Notes: generated by a model not told the origin, from the sequence alone. Numbered from the stretch's first letter, positions 11,173 through 23,265 are shown. The stretch: 64,000 nucleotides of DNA from Akebia trifoliata (GCA_017979445.1 CM030717.1:28275132-28339131); one strand, 5' to 3'. Made by a program: numbers and translations.

Positions 11173-12815
11173 TGCTTTGTTTGGAAAAGCTATATGAAAA
11201 GTTGTTGATGTTGAATTAAGTTGCTAAAGTTGAGAGAAAATTATTATTGATGTTGCTAAAGCAACTTGCTGAATTGAGTATATTATTAGGTAACATGTTG
11301 TTTAATTGTGTTGCTAAGATGTTTAACTGTTTGGTAACCTGCTATCTAGAAATTGCTGGATGAAATTAAAAATAATATTAAAAAAAATATATTATTTATT
11401 TATTACTTGCCTCTAATTAGAATTTCAACAGAAGAAAATATTATAGCACATTTTTATAGATGCATTTTACTCGTATCTCGAATAAACGCATCTATGGGCA
11501 TGGGCAAGCTATCACATCAAGACGTCCTCCGTGTGTACCCCACTAGGGTCACTCCGACATTAATCTTCTTCTATGCATCTCAACCTAGATTATGCTTTTG
11601 ATGGGTGTAGTGAGAACAAATGATGGGTGCAAATATCCTGGCCTTACAAAAATAAGTATTTATAGTTAATCTAGGAGATTTAACAATCAAAAAAATAAAT
11701 GCATAGCTTGCTTGATAAAGTCTTATTATATTAAATGTAAAACAAAAGTTTTTTCTATCTTTTTCCATCAAGTTTGTCATCAAAAGAAACCAACAGAGGG
11801 GTATAATTTAAATTCTAAAAATGCACATTGGGGTCTTGCTAATTTAATAAATTTTTCAAGGGAATGTTTGTTAAAAGTCCATTTTTTTTTCAAAATAAGA
11901 AAGGCCAATGGAGAGTAATTTATGGAGACGTAATATTTTGCCCCACATTAATAGAAGAACCAATGGACATTGGAAAGTAATCTATAATAATATATTGCCC
12001 CCACATCAATGGAAGAACCAATGGGCATTGGAGAGTAATCTGTAATAATATATTGCCCCCACATCAATAGAAGAACCAATAGACATTAGAGAGTAACTTG
12101 TCCCACATCAATGGAAGAACCAATGGACATTGGAGAGTAATTTGTTTTAATATTTTTCCCCCACATCAATGGAAGAACCAATGGGTATTGGAGACTATCT
12201 TGTCCCACCTCAATGGAAGAACCAATGGACATTGGAGAGTAATCTGTAATAATATCTTTTCCCCATATCAATGGAAGAACCAATGGATATTGGAAAATAT
12301 CTTGTCCCACAGCAATGGAAGAATCAATGGATATTAGAGTCCTCTTTTTCTATTGAAATTTAGTTTATTAAGAAAGAAAAACTAAGATTTGAGGATAATT
12401 TCTAAGTTTTCAATTTTTATTTGTTCTTCGAAGAGATAACTTTGAAATTTCTCCCATTATTTGCAAAGAAAAATACAAAGATGATTGAAACTAAAATCGA
12501 CAGAGAAGATGAAGAGAACAACAAGACAAGAGTTGCTTACTTGACAGAGTTGAAGAGATGAAGATGGAAAGAGAGCTTCTTGATTGTAAGATCAGAGAGA
12601 GAGCTGACGCCAACTTTTTACTCTATTTTTTTTTTTTTTGAACTGTGGGATTTTGCGAAAGTTCGTTAAAGTGTTGGTAGTTGATAGATTTGACTGATTT
12701 TTATGAACGAATCGGCATCTAAAAAGACTTATTAACGATGTCAAACACTTCAACGAGCAAAAAAGAAACGTATTCGGATGAATTTAGCCTTCACATGGCT
12801 TTTCCAAATGCAACA
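11173..12815. mobile_element. Tourist-like (PIF/Harbinger type) non-autonomous element
   Basis: 1643 bp inserted in a TRIM LTR. Imperfect terminal inverted repeats are TGCTTTGTTTGGAAAAGCTA at the left and TGTTGCATTTGGAAAAGCCA at the right, read inward. The 3-bp duplication TAA lies at 11170-11172 and 12816-12818. The uninterrupted sister LTR (about 13110-13135) reads gggactaagttttac across the site, which supports the insertion boundaries. No transposase is encoded; the centre holds a minisatellite. Confidence 0.7.
11941..12335. repeat. minisatellite inside the Tourist-like element
   Basis: About eight units built on cacatcaatggaagaaccaa followed by tggacattggagagtaa. Unit length switches between about 59 bp (with taataatat filler) and about 43 bp (ending cttgtcc). 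The open frames on both strands here are a by-product of the repeat. Confidence 0.85.
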
Positions 12816-13535
12816 TAAGTTTCATGTTCCACCTTATCATTCCACTCGCAATGTCACAACTTCATTTCGACCCATGCGGTCTCTACAGCCCTTTCCACAT
12901 CTAGTCAATGGTACATCGGCAAGGTTGTGACAACCTCCCCACCAAGCAAGAAAAGCCATCATCAGCTCTGATATCATTTGTAACACCCCAGGCCCACAAT
13001 AATATGATATCATTCGTTTTGGACTAAGGCCCGCACATCTTTAAAATATGTCATACCATATAGAGTCTAATTTGTCCTTATAGCCTAGGCTCTAAAAGAT
13101 TTTCTTGCCCAATTTGGGACTAAGTTTTACACTTCTCATTGTTATTCCACTCCATAACGTGGCAACTCCACTTCGATCCCTACGATCTCTGTATCTCATT
13201 CCACATCTAGTCAGTGGTGCACAGACAAGATTGTGACAATGCTTTGATACCAACAATGATAAGCTGGTCCCATCCTTATAGCAATATTGTTTATTTTGGG
13301 TCTACGATCTGTAAGGTTTTGTTCCTAGGCTTTTTACACCCAAAAAATCTTGTTACAAGTTAGGTACCAACCCTCGTTTATCAACCCATAACCAAGACAA
13401 TTCCTTATCGATGTGGGACTAAGTTTTACTCCATTTTTTGTCATTCCACCATAAACCACATGCCTCAAACTCATGTGCCATGCATGCGTATGAAGCCACA
13501 TATCCAGGTTATAGCACACTGGAGTTGGTGTGACA

Positions 13536-14350
13536 GTGTCTTCAAGGTCTCTAGAGAATTCTTTGGAAGATATTGATGTCCAAAGTCCTAAGGAACGAGA
13601 TAATTTCAATAAAAATCAAAATAATAACATGCAATTATCTAGTCTTATGAGGTCTTAAATGTCAATTACATTCCCATGAGCTCTAACACCTTTGAAATTG
13701 GTTAAATTACATTGAATATTTAATGAATGGAATAGAATTGTCCCAAAAAAGAAAGGTTTCAATAGTCAATTACTTATTCTTGTGTCTTAGAAACTTGATG
13801 TTAAAGAAGTAATTGATACTTGTGAAGGTATGGGGAAATTACCTTTGAGGATACCTCCAATTACAACTAAAACTTGGTAGAAGCAAGCATGAAAGGATTA
13901 AGGGATGTGTAAAGTAGAGATATCACTCTTATTCCCTTAAGACAAGAGGGATAACAAGAGGATTAGAGAGTCTTTAAGGTGTAAAAACACCTTAATAAAA
14001 TCTGTAACATATAGAGTTGGGATCCTAGGACTGGAAATGATTTGATTTTTATCAGATGCTCGATCCAATTAAAAAAAAAAAGATTTGGATCAATATTTTT
14101 CATTTTTGGATTAGATTCAAATTAAAATTACAAATTCGATAAATTTTTCAGATCAATTTCAAATAAAGTCCAACCCAATCTGATAAAAACCCGATTCGAT
14201 TAATTTTTTTACTACAAAACATATTTTTACCTCCTATCCCCCATTTTTTAAATATTTTTTTCCTTCCCTGAACCTCATTGTTTGTACATTCTTACAATGT
14301 CACTTGTAGCTCGTTAGGGTCTTCTGAACAAATAAAAATAAATACCTTAA
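13536..14350. other. unrecognised stretch; possible hAT-like end
   Basis: AT-rich with no gene. The motif TAGGACTGGAAATG at 14026 resembles a plant hAT-type terminus, but its partner was not found. The left target duplication of the minus-strand Tat element (CTTAA, 14346-14350) ends this stretch. Confidence 0.4.
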
Positions 14351-15921
14351 TGAAAGCGCCCTCGATCCACAGTGTGCGCGGATCCGCTTTTTACCCTTGA
14401 GGTTTGGGAGTCGCCACCTAGTTATTATGGTCTAGAAACCAAACTGACTCTAAAACGGATAAAAAAACTAATCTATTACAGAAAAATTGAATCCGGGGAT
14501 CATATTACTTGGAAGGTGTTAAGCACCAACCCCGCCCGGCCAATGCCGGTCTCTATTTATCCCAAATATAACTACATAGCTAATGACAAAACCTAGATAA
14601 AAATAATAATAAAAATCTTACCTTCGATCTGCAAAAGTTCTATTCCCTCAGATCTGGTGAAAATACTCCTTGTACCGTACCCCTTACTTCGTTCTGTCTC
14701 CGGATCTGATTTCTGATCTCCGAGGTAAGGTATCTCCTTCTTGGATCTGGGTACTTTGAATTTGTTGTAGATTTTGGGGTGTTTTTAAAAGGTTTCTGGG
14801 TGTTTTTTAGGCTAAAATCGAAGCAGGGGTGTTAGGTAAGGAGTTGGGGCTCCAAAATTAGAGTTTTGGAGAGGTTGTGGAAGCTTCTTCACCTACTTTT
14901 CCTACGATTTTTTCTTTTATACGAAAATAGGGTGTGGAGGCTCCTATTTATGAAGTTTTTTAGGAGAATTAGGTTTTGATTAGGGTTTCTTTTAAGGTTT
15001 CAATCAGGGTTTAGACTTTGGTCTTATGAGATAGACTTAGTCTTTAGGGTTTTAATTTAGGGTTTTGACTTTAGTCTTATGAGATTGACTTGATTAGTTT
15101 GGATTATTAGGGTTTTGACTTTAATCTTATGAGATTGACTTGATTAGTTTAGATTAGGGTTTTGATTTAGGGTTTTGACTTTAGTCTTATGAGATCGACT
15201 TTACTACTTTGACTTTAGTCTTGCTTGGTTGGCTTTTAATATCTTGACTTTAGTCTTACTTGATTGACTTTAAGATTGACTTTAGTCTTACTTGATTGAC
15301 TTTAATGTTTCACTTTACATTATTTAATGAAATTTTGAAAATTTTAATTATTAAATTGTAAAATTACCGTTTTGCCCTCAGAGAGGATTTTTTACGTTTT
15401 AAGTCGTTTTTCAATGTTTCAGGATGTTTTGGAATCAATTTTTTATAAGGAATTCAATGGGAATGTTGGTTTTTGTCATTTGTGAAAATTTTTGTGTGAA
15501 ATGGTCATGAATTTTATGAGGGGTATTTTCGTAATTTTGTCAAATTTTGTGAAAATTGGTGAAGTGGTTTATTTGGTTTCGATTTGTTGTTTTATGTGTT
15601 TGAATGAGTTTTCCTAATCGTAACGTAGGCTCTAGGGTTGTTTTGATGTTAGAAGTATTTTGGTAATTTGATCATTTTTAGTGATTTTTATCGTGAAGCT
15701 TCTTTTTGTCTGCAAGATGATGATTTCTATGTTTCTAGGATCGTATTTTCCTAGCATAACGTGGTTTCTAAGTTTTGTCAGTTCGAGATACCTTATCCGG
15801 ATTTCTGAAACATATCTGGTAACAAAAAAAAAGCATTGGAGTAGACATCCATTATTGGGAACCGTTGCGATCGGGTTGACGAGTTGATTAATCAGGCGAG
15901 TGTAAAAATGGGGTGTCTACA
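14351..15921 (-). mobile_element. 3' LTR of element 2
   Basis: Reads TGTAGACACCCC to GCGCTTTCA on the minus strand; 1571 bp. The TATA region near 14945 is mutated (CATAAATA). A few bases of the conserved acggggttgg block are missing near 14508. AGTCAA-rich U3 repeats are retained (about 15000-15300). Confidence 0.93.
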
Positions 15922-16263
15922 GATGTCCCTCTTTGGCAGAGGGTTGAAGCAAACTAGATAGCAAATCTATTTTGGTAGATAATGCGATATCCGAATGCCA
16001 AAGCTAGTGACAGTTCATTTTGTAGCCTGATTTAGCAATTCGTCGGGGTGTTCGGATCCTTGAGGGTAAAACTCTCCTCGAACTAGAAAAATGTCAGGTC
16101 CTTGAGCATGAGCTCTCACTGGCAGTGTCAGATCCTTAAATTTTAGAAAATTCTCCTTGACTGATGTAACAACTGTGCAAGTGTGTGGACTCAAAATCTG
16201 AGATAGATTTCAAAGAGTTTGAGTTGGAAATGAGTCAAATCTGAGCATGAAGTGAATATAAAC

Positions 16264-17010
16264 TGAGCATAATTCCAAGAAAACCCTTGGCGACTTCTGA
16301 GTATAATTCAGAGAAAATCCTTGGCGGTAACTGAGCGTAATTCCAAGAAAACCCTTGGCGGCATCTGAGCATAATTCCGAGAAAACCCTCGGCGGTAACT
16401 GAGCATAGTTCCGAGAAAACCCTCGGCTATATCTGAGTATAATTCCAAGAAAACCCTTGGCGGCATCTGAGCATAGTTCCGAGAAAACCCTTGGCGGCAT
16501 CTGAGCATAATTCCAAGAAAACCCTTGGCGGCATCGGAGCATAATTCAAAGAAAACCCTCGACGGCATCTGAGCATAGTTCCGAGAAAACCCTCGACGGC
16601 ATCTGAGCATAATTCCAAGAAAACCCTTGGCGGCATCTGAGCATAATTCCAACAAAACCCTTGGCGGCATCTGAGCATAGTTCCGAGAAAACCCTCGGCG
16701 GCATCTAAGCATAATTCCAAGAAAACCCTTGGCGGTATCTGAGCATAGTTCCAAGAAAACTCTCGGTGGTATCTGAGCATAATTCCAAGAAAACTTTTGG
16801 TGGCATCTGAGCATAGTTCCGAGAAAACCCTCGGCGGCATCTGAGCATAATTCCAAGAAAACCCTTGGCGATAACTGAGCATAATTTCAAGAAAACCCTC
16901 GGCGGCATCTAAGCATAATTCCGAGAAAACCCTCGACGGTAACTGAGTAAAATCCAAGATAACCCTTGGCGACATCTGAGCAAAATTCTGAGAAAACCCT
17001 CGGTGGTAAC
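16264..17010 (-). repeat. 34-bp tandem array (element 2)
   Basis: About 22 units, nearly all of the 34-bp type (minus strand: GCCGCCAAGGGTTTTCTTGG + AATTATGCTCAGAT). Only one or two 33-bp-type units remain at the upstream edge (about 16950-16980). Stems CCAAG/CTTGG and CCGAG/CTCGG are kept in most units. A few units mix the arms (near 16745 and 16875), which would leave G-U pairs in RNA. Confidence 0.92.
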
Positions 17011-17719
17011 TATTTTAGTAAAATTGAGAATGAAGGAATAGATCTGGGAAAGAAACGATTGAAAATGAACCTGGAAAAGAGTGATCGAATCTGGGAATGT
17101 CCTATCTCCGATTCCAAATGCGAGATCCCAAATGCTTTTGTTTGAACCTCAAGTTTTATCCAAAAGTTTTATGAATTTAAAACTTGAGTTTTTATTTCTT
17201 TTGAACCTCAAGGATTTTTCGAAAAACTGTCATCAAGAGGGTAACATTAAGTTTGGGGTTCCCATTATCTTTTAGGATTTACATTGCTCAAAAACAAAAT
17301 GTCCCTAGTTTGACAATAAACATGGCATTGACGATAATTGAACGCATCATAAAAAAATACCCCTGGTATAAGGGGGAAATTACATATTTAGAGGAAAAAG
17401 AAAATGCCCCTTGTATGAAAGTTTGAAATATTTGATTACCACAAGTGCAATAAAGATCCAACTTTTAATTTGATTAATTTTATTAGAGAACAAAAATATT
17501 TCCTTTTAAGACTTATCATAGAATTCATCATTCTCTCCCTTGGTTCACTTTGGGAAGTAAGAATTTTCAGATCGATCATAGACAAGATACTTGTGGCTTC
17601 CGAGTCTATGCTTGGTTTAAGCTAAGTATTGAACTTGATCATTCGGATTTCTGATGTTTCAGCTCGGACAGCTCTCAACTTGGGATTTTCTTCTGTTTTT
17701 CTTTGTTGCACTAACTTTT

Positions 17720-17920
17720 GCCGAGATCGCCTTTTCAGGTTTTCAATCTAGCGAGCTTGCTCTAACTTTTGCCTAAATCGCCTTTTCAGGTTTTCGATCT
17801 AACGAGCTCTTTCTTTTTTCTTGACTCTGATTGTTGCCAAAGTTGTCCTTTCAGATTTTCAACCTTGCGAGCTTGCCATAATTTTTGCTTAAGTTGTCCT
17901 TTTCAGATTTTCAACTTAGT
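17720..17920 (-). repeat. four-unit hairpin cassette (element 2)
   Basis: Minus-strand homologue of 1404-1604. Unit 1 arms are CTAAGTTG/CAACTTAA, unit 2 CAAGGTTG/CAACTTTG, unit 3 TTAGATCG/CGATTTAG and unit 4 CTAGATTG/CGATCTCG. Each has AAAA then a GAAA-type loop. Compared with the other copies, several changes keep pairing or make it G-U, and two break a pair. Confidence 0.72.
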
Positions 17921-18399
17921 AGGCTTCTTCATTTTTTTATCTTTTTCTTCTCTTCTGGTCTTCTAGAGTTACTGTCTGATCATGCTTTGCTATCTTACTT
18001 GACTTTTCGCACGGTACTTAGGAGGACTTTCATGGGTAAGCTTAGGACTGGGTATAAAAAGAAAGGGATTTTGAGGCTCAACAACCCGAATGCCCCTTAT
18101 GTGGCATTTTTTTTATTTTTCTTTGAATTTTCTTCCCCATTTTGAAGATATTTCTTTTTCTTTTCTTTTTAGATTTTTTCTTTATCGGAGAATCTACTTT
18201 TTTATTTTGATGTGGTCAGGCCTGAAGTAACTTGTCAGGTTGCCTACGTACCCCAAATTTTTGGGATCAGACCAAAACGTAGTTCGGATTTTCCCTCCCC
18301 TGGGTTGGGTAATCAGGCTAAGAAGTAAAAGGCATATTTTTTCTCTTGTTGAACAGGCTGCAGAAGTGTTGAGACAGGAGATAATGAACTGGGTAGTAA

Positions 18400-19488
18400 G
18401 GTGGTGTTTGTTGCGCTATTTTTCAGCGCTTATTGCTGAAAAAAAATTAAATTCAGCACTTTTGTCAAAATAGCGCGTTTGTTTACTCGTGCTTATTGCT
18501 GAAAATAAGTGAAAAAAATTCAGCACTATTTTGATGCTGAAAAAAAGTGCTGAAGCGGTAAGCACTTCTCTTTTTTCAACACGGACAAGTATGCCCTTTG
18601 TTTTTTTGAGCATGGACAAATATGCCCTTATTCTTAAAAGGATATTACCTCTTATATCCCATGGATAAGTATATAAACACCTTACAAATTAATAAATCCA
18701 CACCATAGCTAAATTATTTTGTCTTATATGGGTTAAAAGTTTTGGAATGAGTTGATTTTTGGTGAGGATGATTTCTACAATGAGGAGATTATCCTCACAA
18801 AAAATCAGCACATCTTAAAACTTCTAACCTTATCAAAACAAGTTCAAGAACCGTAAATTGTTCATTTTTTTTTAAAACTATTTTTAACAAGTTAGAAGTT
18901 TCAAAATAGGCTGATTTTTGGTGAGGATGATCTCTATATCATATAAACCATCCTCACAAAAAATTTGCTCATTCCAAAAACTTTAATCCATATAAAACAA
19001 AACAAAAAATGGTTATAGTGTGGGTTGCCCTTATTAATTCATAGGGTGCTTTTATAATTACACATCCTTCATTTTCATTGATATTATTCATCCAAAATTA
19101 AGTTATTTTAAAATTGATTTCAAATTTTGGTGACTTGTATGACATTATTATTTTTAATTTGAAATTTGTTGGCTTTTATAAATAGAAATTATTATTTATA
19201 AATTGAAGATTTGAGTATTATTTATTATTTAAAAATAAATTATATTTTAATTTTATAAGAAATAATATATTTTATTGTGTTTGATAATAAATAAGCATTT
19301 GAAACATGTAAACAATGTATAATATGATTGTAAGGGTAACAAAGACAATTTATCAGTTTCAGCAATGTGTAACAAACATGATTCAGCATCTAAACAAACA
19401 ACTTTTTCAGCACTTAAATTCAGCGCTTATAAGTTTCAGCGCTTAATGCTATTCAGCACTTATTTTTTTCAGTTTAACAAACAGCACC
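18400..19488. mobile_element. foldback MITE with TAA duplication
   Basis: 1089 bp with terminal inverted repeats GGTGGTGTTTGTT (left) and GGTGCTGTTTGTT (right, read inward), flanked by TAA at 18397-18399 and 19489-19491. The host 3' UTR is continuous across the site in elements 1 and 3. Subterminal regions carry many copies of cagcgctta/cagcactt. The centre (18660-19070) is a nested palindrome. TIR and TAA target fit PIF/Harbinger-type MITEs. It has no coding capacity. Confidence 0.78.
18660..19070. repeat. nested palindrome inside the MITE
   Basis: Outer arms (about 18660-18770 and 18945-19070) pair through ccacaccata, cttatatgggtt, gttttggaatgag and ggtgaggat. Inner segments (about 18735-18800 and 18905-18965) each form their own hairpin with ggtgaggatga/atcctcac. 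The arms are imperfect but clearly inverted over their length. Confidence 0.75.
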
Positions 19489-19520
19489 TAAGAAAATTGA
19501 TTCGACCAAAAATTGCCTCC

Positions 19521-20564
19521 TTAAATGTAGTACCGTTTGATTTGGTCAAGGTTGGTTGGTTCTAGTAACTCGATTCCATCATGATCTTGAAGTCTGACAG
19601 CTTTTCCTGGTAATATTTCCTTGATGATGTATGGACCTCCCCAATTCGGTTTGAACTTCCCTCTAGGATCAAAAATAGGTGTCCGATTCTCTTTGAGTAC
19701 TAATTCTCTGACTTGTAAGTGACAGGCCTTGATCTTTTTGTCAAATGCACGGACGACTCTTCTTTGATAAGCTTGCACGTGATACAAAGCTCTCAGTCGT
19801 TTTTCTTCGATCAAATTCAATTCTTCATACCGCTGGCGAACCCAATCTGTTTCTGACAACTGACTTTCCAACAAGACCCTGAGAGATGGAATTTCCATTT
19901 CAACTGGCAAGACTGCTTCCATGCCATACACTAAGGAATAGGGAGTAGCTCCAGTAGAGGATCGAATTGAAGTTCGATATGCCCATAGTGCAAATGGCAA
20001 TTTTTCAGACCAATCTCGATGTGATTGACACATTTTCTTTATGATAGTCTTAAGATTCTTATTAACGACTTCGACAACTCTATTAGTTTGAGGGCGGTAA
20101 GAAGATGATTTGTGGTGTGAGATTTTGAACTTTGAACACAAAGTAGTAACCTCAGCCTTGAAATGTGACCCGTTATCAGAAATCAATTCCAAAGGTATCC
20201 CGTACCAACTGATAATGTTCGTTTGGATAAACTTTGCAACTCGAGACGTAGTGAGGACAACATAAGAGGCAGTTTCGACCCACTTAGTAAAATAATCGAT
20301 AGCAACTAAAATGTATTCATGCCCGTTTGACACTTTAGGCGATATTTTACCAATAATGTCAATTCCCCAAACTGAGAATGGCCATGGTGAAGTCAGACCA
20401 ACTAATCGAGAAGGTGGCACATGTATGAGATTTGCATGTATTTGGCATTTGTTGATGATCTTGACCATGTGATGACAATCTGTTTCCATTGTAGGCCAGT
20501 AATACCCTTATCTCATAATTTTCTTAGCTAGCATTTTCCTACTCATGTGAGGGCCGCATTCTCC
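19521..20564 (-). pseudogene. Tat integrase (element 2)
   Basis: Integrase inserts the retrotransposon cDNA. An open stretch of 322 codons (20489-19521) plus an upstream part broken by stops at 20565-20567 and 20508-20510 (CAA to TAA) covers the zinc-binding region, core and C-terminus. Catalytic residues of the D,D-35-E core are visible: WGIDIIG, SDNGSHF and the Glu in NRVVEVVNK, where the usual Gly before it has become Arg. The zinc motif CHKC of the plus-strand copy reads INKC here, so one Cys is lost. The C-terminus ends NLDQIKRYYI. It is in frame with the upstream RNase H and RT. Best preserved of the three integrases but probably inactive. Confidence 0.92.
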
Positions 20565-21280
20565 TTAATGCAGTTCAACCATTATCTGTTCAGCTTGATC
20601 TTCATCAATCCATAACAAATGAATACCATCATAAGACTTTTTGTATAAACTTCCTGCGCACAGGATAAATTGAGATGCTAATCTTAGTAAGGCTTGTCGT
20701 TCCTTTCTTGATGCTTCTTCTGGGAATTCTTGTTTTTCCAACACCTTTTTAATGTCTGTGTACCACGCCTTTTCATCAGGTAGTCGAGTAGCAATATTGA
20801 TCTGACAACAATATGCAGGTTTGTCTTTGACTTCAACAATGATCGACCTCAATTCCATGCTAGGGGGCAAATGGATCATTGAAGATAGAGTGGCTAACGA
20901 GTCAGCAAATCTATTATCTTCCCTTGAAACGTGTTGGAACAGAATAGCTTCAAACTTACTCGCTAAGTTTAACAAATACTCATGATAAGGCTTTAGCTTT
21001 TTGTCCCTAGTCTTCCATTCTTCTAATGACTGGTGTATAACTAAGGTTGAATCCCCAAAAACTTCGATTTCTGTAATGCCCAGATTCAAAGCAGCTTCAA
21101 GTCCAACGATGCATGCCTCATATTCGGCTGTGTTATTGGTGTTAGAGAAAGCTAACTTAATAGCGATCGAAATGTGGCATCCTTCTGGAGAAAACAAAAA
21201 TGCCCCTATTTAATACCCATTCTGATTGCCGACTCCATCAAAATACAACTGCCATGTTTGGTTCTGATGCTCTTCTTCAA
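20565..21280 (-). pseudogene. archaeal-type RNase H (aRNH), element 2
   Basis: A second RNase H domain downstream of the ordinary one, the hallmark of the Tat lineage. Visible motifs: YFDGVGNQNGY with the first catalytic Asp, NTAEYEACIVGLEAAL with the Glu, EVFGDSTLV with the next Asp, and SREDNRFADSLATL with the last. One stop at 21210-21212 separates the first motif from the rest. In Tat elements this domain is thought to complement or replace the weakened native RNase H; that role is family knowledge, not shown here. Confidence 0.88.
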
Positions 21281-23116
21281 CATGCAAGATGTTCTCATCT
21301 GGAAACTGATCAACAGACATTATTCCTTCTACTACCAGGTGATCTGCTAAGTATTCTGCCACAGCTCTCCCCTTGATAGATTTATGTGTAACGTGCGTGA
21401 TGTCAAACTCTGATAGCAACAATAACCATCGTGCGATTCTCCATGTTAGTGCCGGTTTCTCGAAAAGATACTTGAGAGGATCCATCCGAGATAACAAGAT
21501 AATTGAGTGAGATAACATATAGTGTCGAAGTCACTGAGTAGCCCATACTAGTGCCAAACAAGTTTTTTCCAGGGCTGAATACTTTCGTCCATACTCTAAC
21601 ATCTTCTTACTGATGTAGTAGATAGCCCTTTCTTTGCGAGTATCTTTGTCATACTGTGCAAGCATGCATCCCATAGCTTCTTTTGTGACTGACAGATAAA
21701 TAAGAAGTGGTTCACCCGGTGTGGGTGGAACCAAAATTGGCGGGTTCAAGAGATACTCCTTGACTTGGTCGAAGGCCTTTTGACATTGCTCATTCCAAAC
21801 TGTTGGTTCATTCTTCTTGAGAAGCTTGAAAATAGGTTCACAGACATTGGTGAGTTGAGCGATGAATCTACTGACATACTGGATTCTGCCTAGGAAACCT
21901 CGAATTTGTTTTTCAGTTTTCGACGGTGGCATCTCTTGGATAGATTTAATCTTTACAGGGTCTACTTCAATCCCTCTTTGACTGACCACAAATCCCAACA
22001 ATTTTCCAGAAGTTACTCCAAACACACATTTTTGCGGGTTGAGGCGAGGTTTATACTTTTGAATCCTTGTGAGAAAATTTTCTAACGTAGTAGCGTGTCC
22101 CAATCATTCTTTGGACTTGACTATCATATCGTCTACATAGACCTCAACTTCCTTGTGTATCATGCCATGTAGTAAAGTCGTGGCTGCTCTTTGATAAGTG
22201 GCTCCGGCATTCTTCAGACCAAAAGGCATAACCTTGTAGCAAAAGGTTCCCCACTGTGTGATAAACGACGTCTGTTGCATATCCCGAGGATCCATTTTTA
22301 TCTTATTGTACCCCGGAAAGCCATTCATGAAGGACAATAAAGCGTGCCCTGCTGTACTATCTACTAGAACATCTATGTGTGGTAAAGGAAAACTATCCTT
22401 TGGGCTTGCTTTGTTTAGATCTCTAAAGTCCACACACATTCTGACTTTTCCATCCTTTTTCGGCACCGGGACGACATTGGCAATCCACTCAGGGTATTCT
22501 ACTACTTCAAAAATCCAGCATTAATCTGCTTCGTAACTTCTTCTTTAATTTTCAGAGTCCATTCCGGCTTCATATGTCGAAGTTTCTGTTTAATGGGTCG
22601 AGCATCCAGATATAACGGAATATGATGTTGAACAATGTTTGTGCTTATTCCCTGCATATCCTCGTAAGACCACGTGAACACGTCTTTGAACTTTCTGAGC
22701 AAGTCTACTATCCCTTTGCGTTCATCGGGAGATAATGTGATCCCAATCCGAATCTCTTGAGGACTTTCTTTTGTTCCGAGATTGATAACCTCTACTTCCT
22801 CTATTGGAGGTTGAGCCCGACATTCATTTTCTTGTTCAAGTAATTTGATTATTTCAAGGGGAGGTTCTTCGTCAGAAGATTCTCCCTCCGAATTCAGATT
22901 ATTAGTTAAATTATTATTACACTCGGGGCAATCAAAAATTTCTTGCATTTCATCAAAAGGAGATGGGGTAACAGGACTCATTATCGACTTGGCAGACTCA
23001 CTTAACTTAGCAAAAATAATGGACTTACTTGACTCAGCAAAAATAAATGACTCATCCGGCATGTCAGACTGAATAGGACTAAAGGGACTGATAGACCCAG
23101 TCTTGACATGCAACAC
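21210..23116 (-). pseudogene. Tat reverse transcriptase and native RNase H (element 2)
   Basis: Copies element RNA into cDNA. RT motifs in order: PEWTLKIKEEV, VPKKDGKVRMCVDFRDLN, SFMNGFPGYNKI (plus copy FSGYNQI), FCYKVMPFGLKNAGATYQR and the catalytic YVDDMIVKS. Then come QIRGFLGRIQYVSRFI and the RNase H-like segment ARWLLLLSEFDITHVTHK. Lesions: a 1-base deletion between 22502 and 22466, a TGA at 22104-22106 (CGA in the plus copy) and a stop at 21531-21533. The N-terminal linker (23116-22700) is Ser-rich and acidic. Frame is continuous from 22466 to the integrase end apart from stops. Confidence 0.92.
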
Positions 23117-23265
23117 AAAACTAATTACATGTAGTTAGAGAGACACCCTACAGCGGGTTTGATTGTAGATTGAGGATTTGGTATCCCCTTCTCAGTTGAA
23201 TACACCAGGACACTGTGATTTTCAATGAATAGTTGATCAATGTTGAGGGAGTCCAGATCAAGCTG

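Larger units (their letters stand above)
11029..13535 (-). mobile_element. TRIM-like retrotransposon chain with three LTR units
   Basis: Read on the minus strand, three LTR-like units follow each other: 13257-13535, 12979-13238 and 12932-11029 (the last split by an inserted element). The two better-matched LTRs are 260 and 258 bp. They start TGTCACAA and end TGTTACA. Only 46 bp lie between them, holding a primer site TGATATCAGAGC (12965-12976, one change from the tRNA-Met type) and a purine tract next to the LTR start (12934-12943). Only 18 bp, again a primer site (TGGTATCAAAGC, 13241-13252), separate the first two units. There is no coding sequence. Outer target duplications were not found. 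Confidence 0.65.
15922..19520 (-). other. 3' UTR of element 2
   Basis: Non-coding stretch between the integrase stop and the 3' LTR. It holds the purine tract (15926-15934), the 34-bp array, the hairpin cassette and an inserted MITE (18400-19488), each listed separately. Without the MITE it is collinear with the 3' UTRs of elements 1 and 3. Confidence 0.85.

Noticed and set aside
12086..12337. Open frames on both strands in the minisatellite at 11941-12335
   Set aside because: By-product of the tandem repeat; no conserved protein features.
13334..13609. 91-codon minus-strand open frame
   Set aside because: It overlaps a TRIM LTR unit and shows no recognisable domain.
16210..16975. Open frames on the minus strand over the array of element 2
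   Set aside because: Repeat-derived, as above.
16264..17010. CRISPR-like regular repeats
   Set aside because: Units are contiguous with no unique spacers, lie in a plant retrotransposon 3' UTR and have no cas genes nearby.
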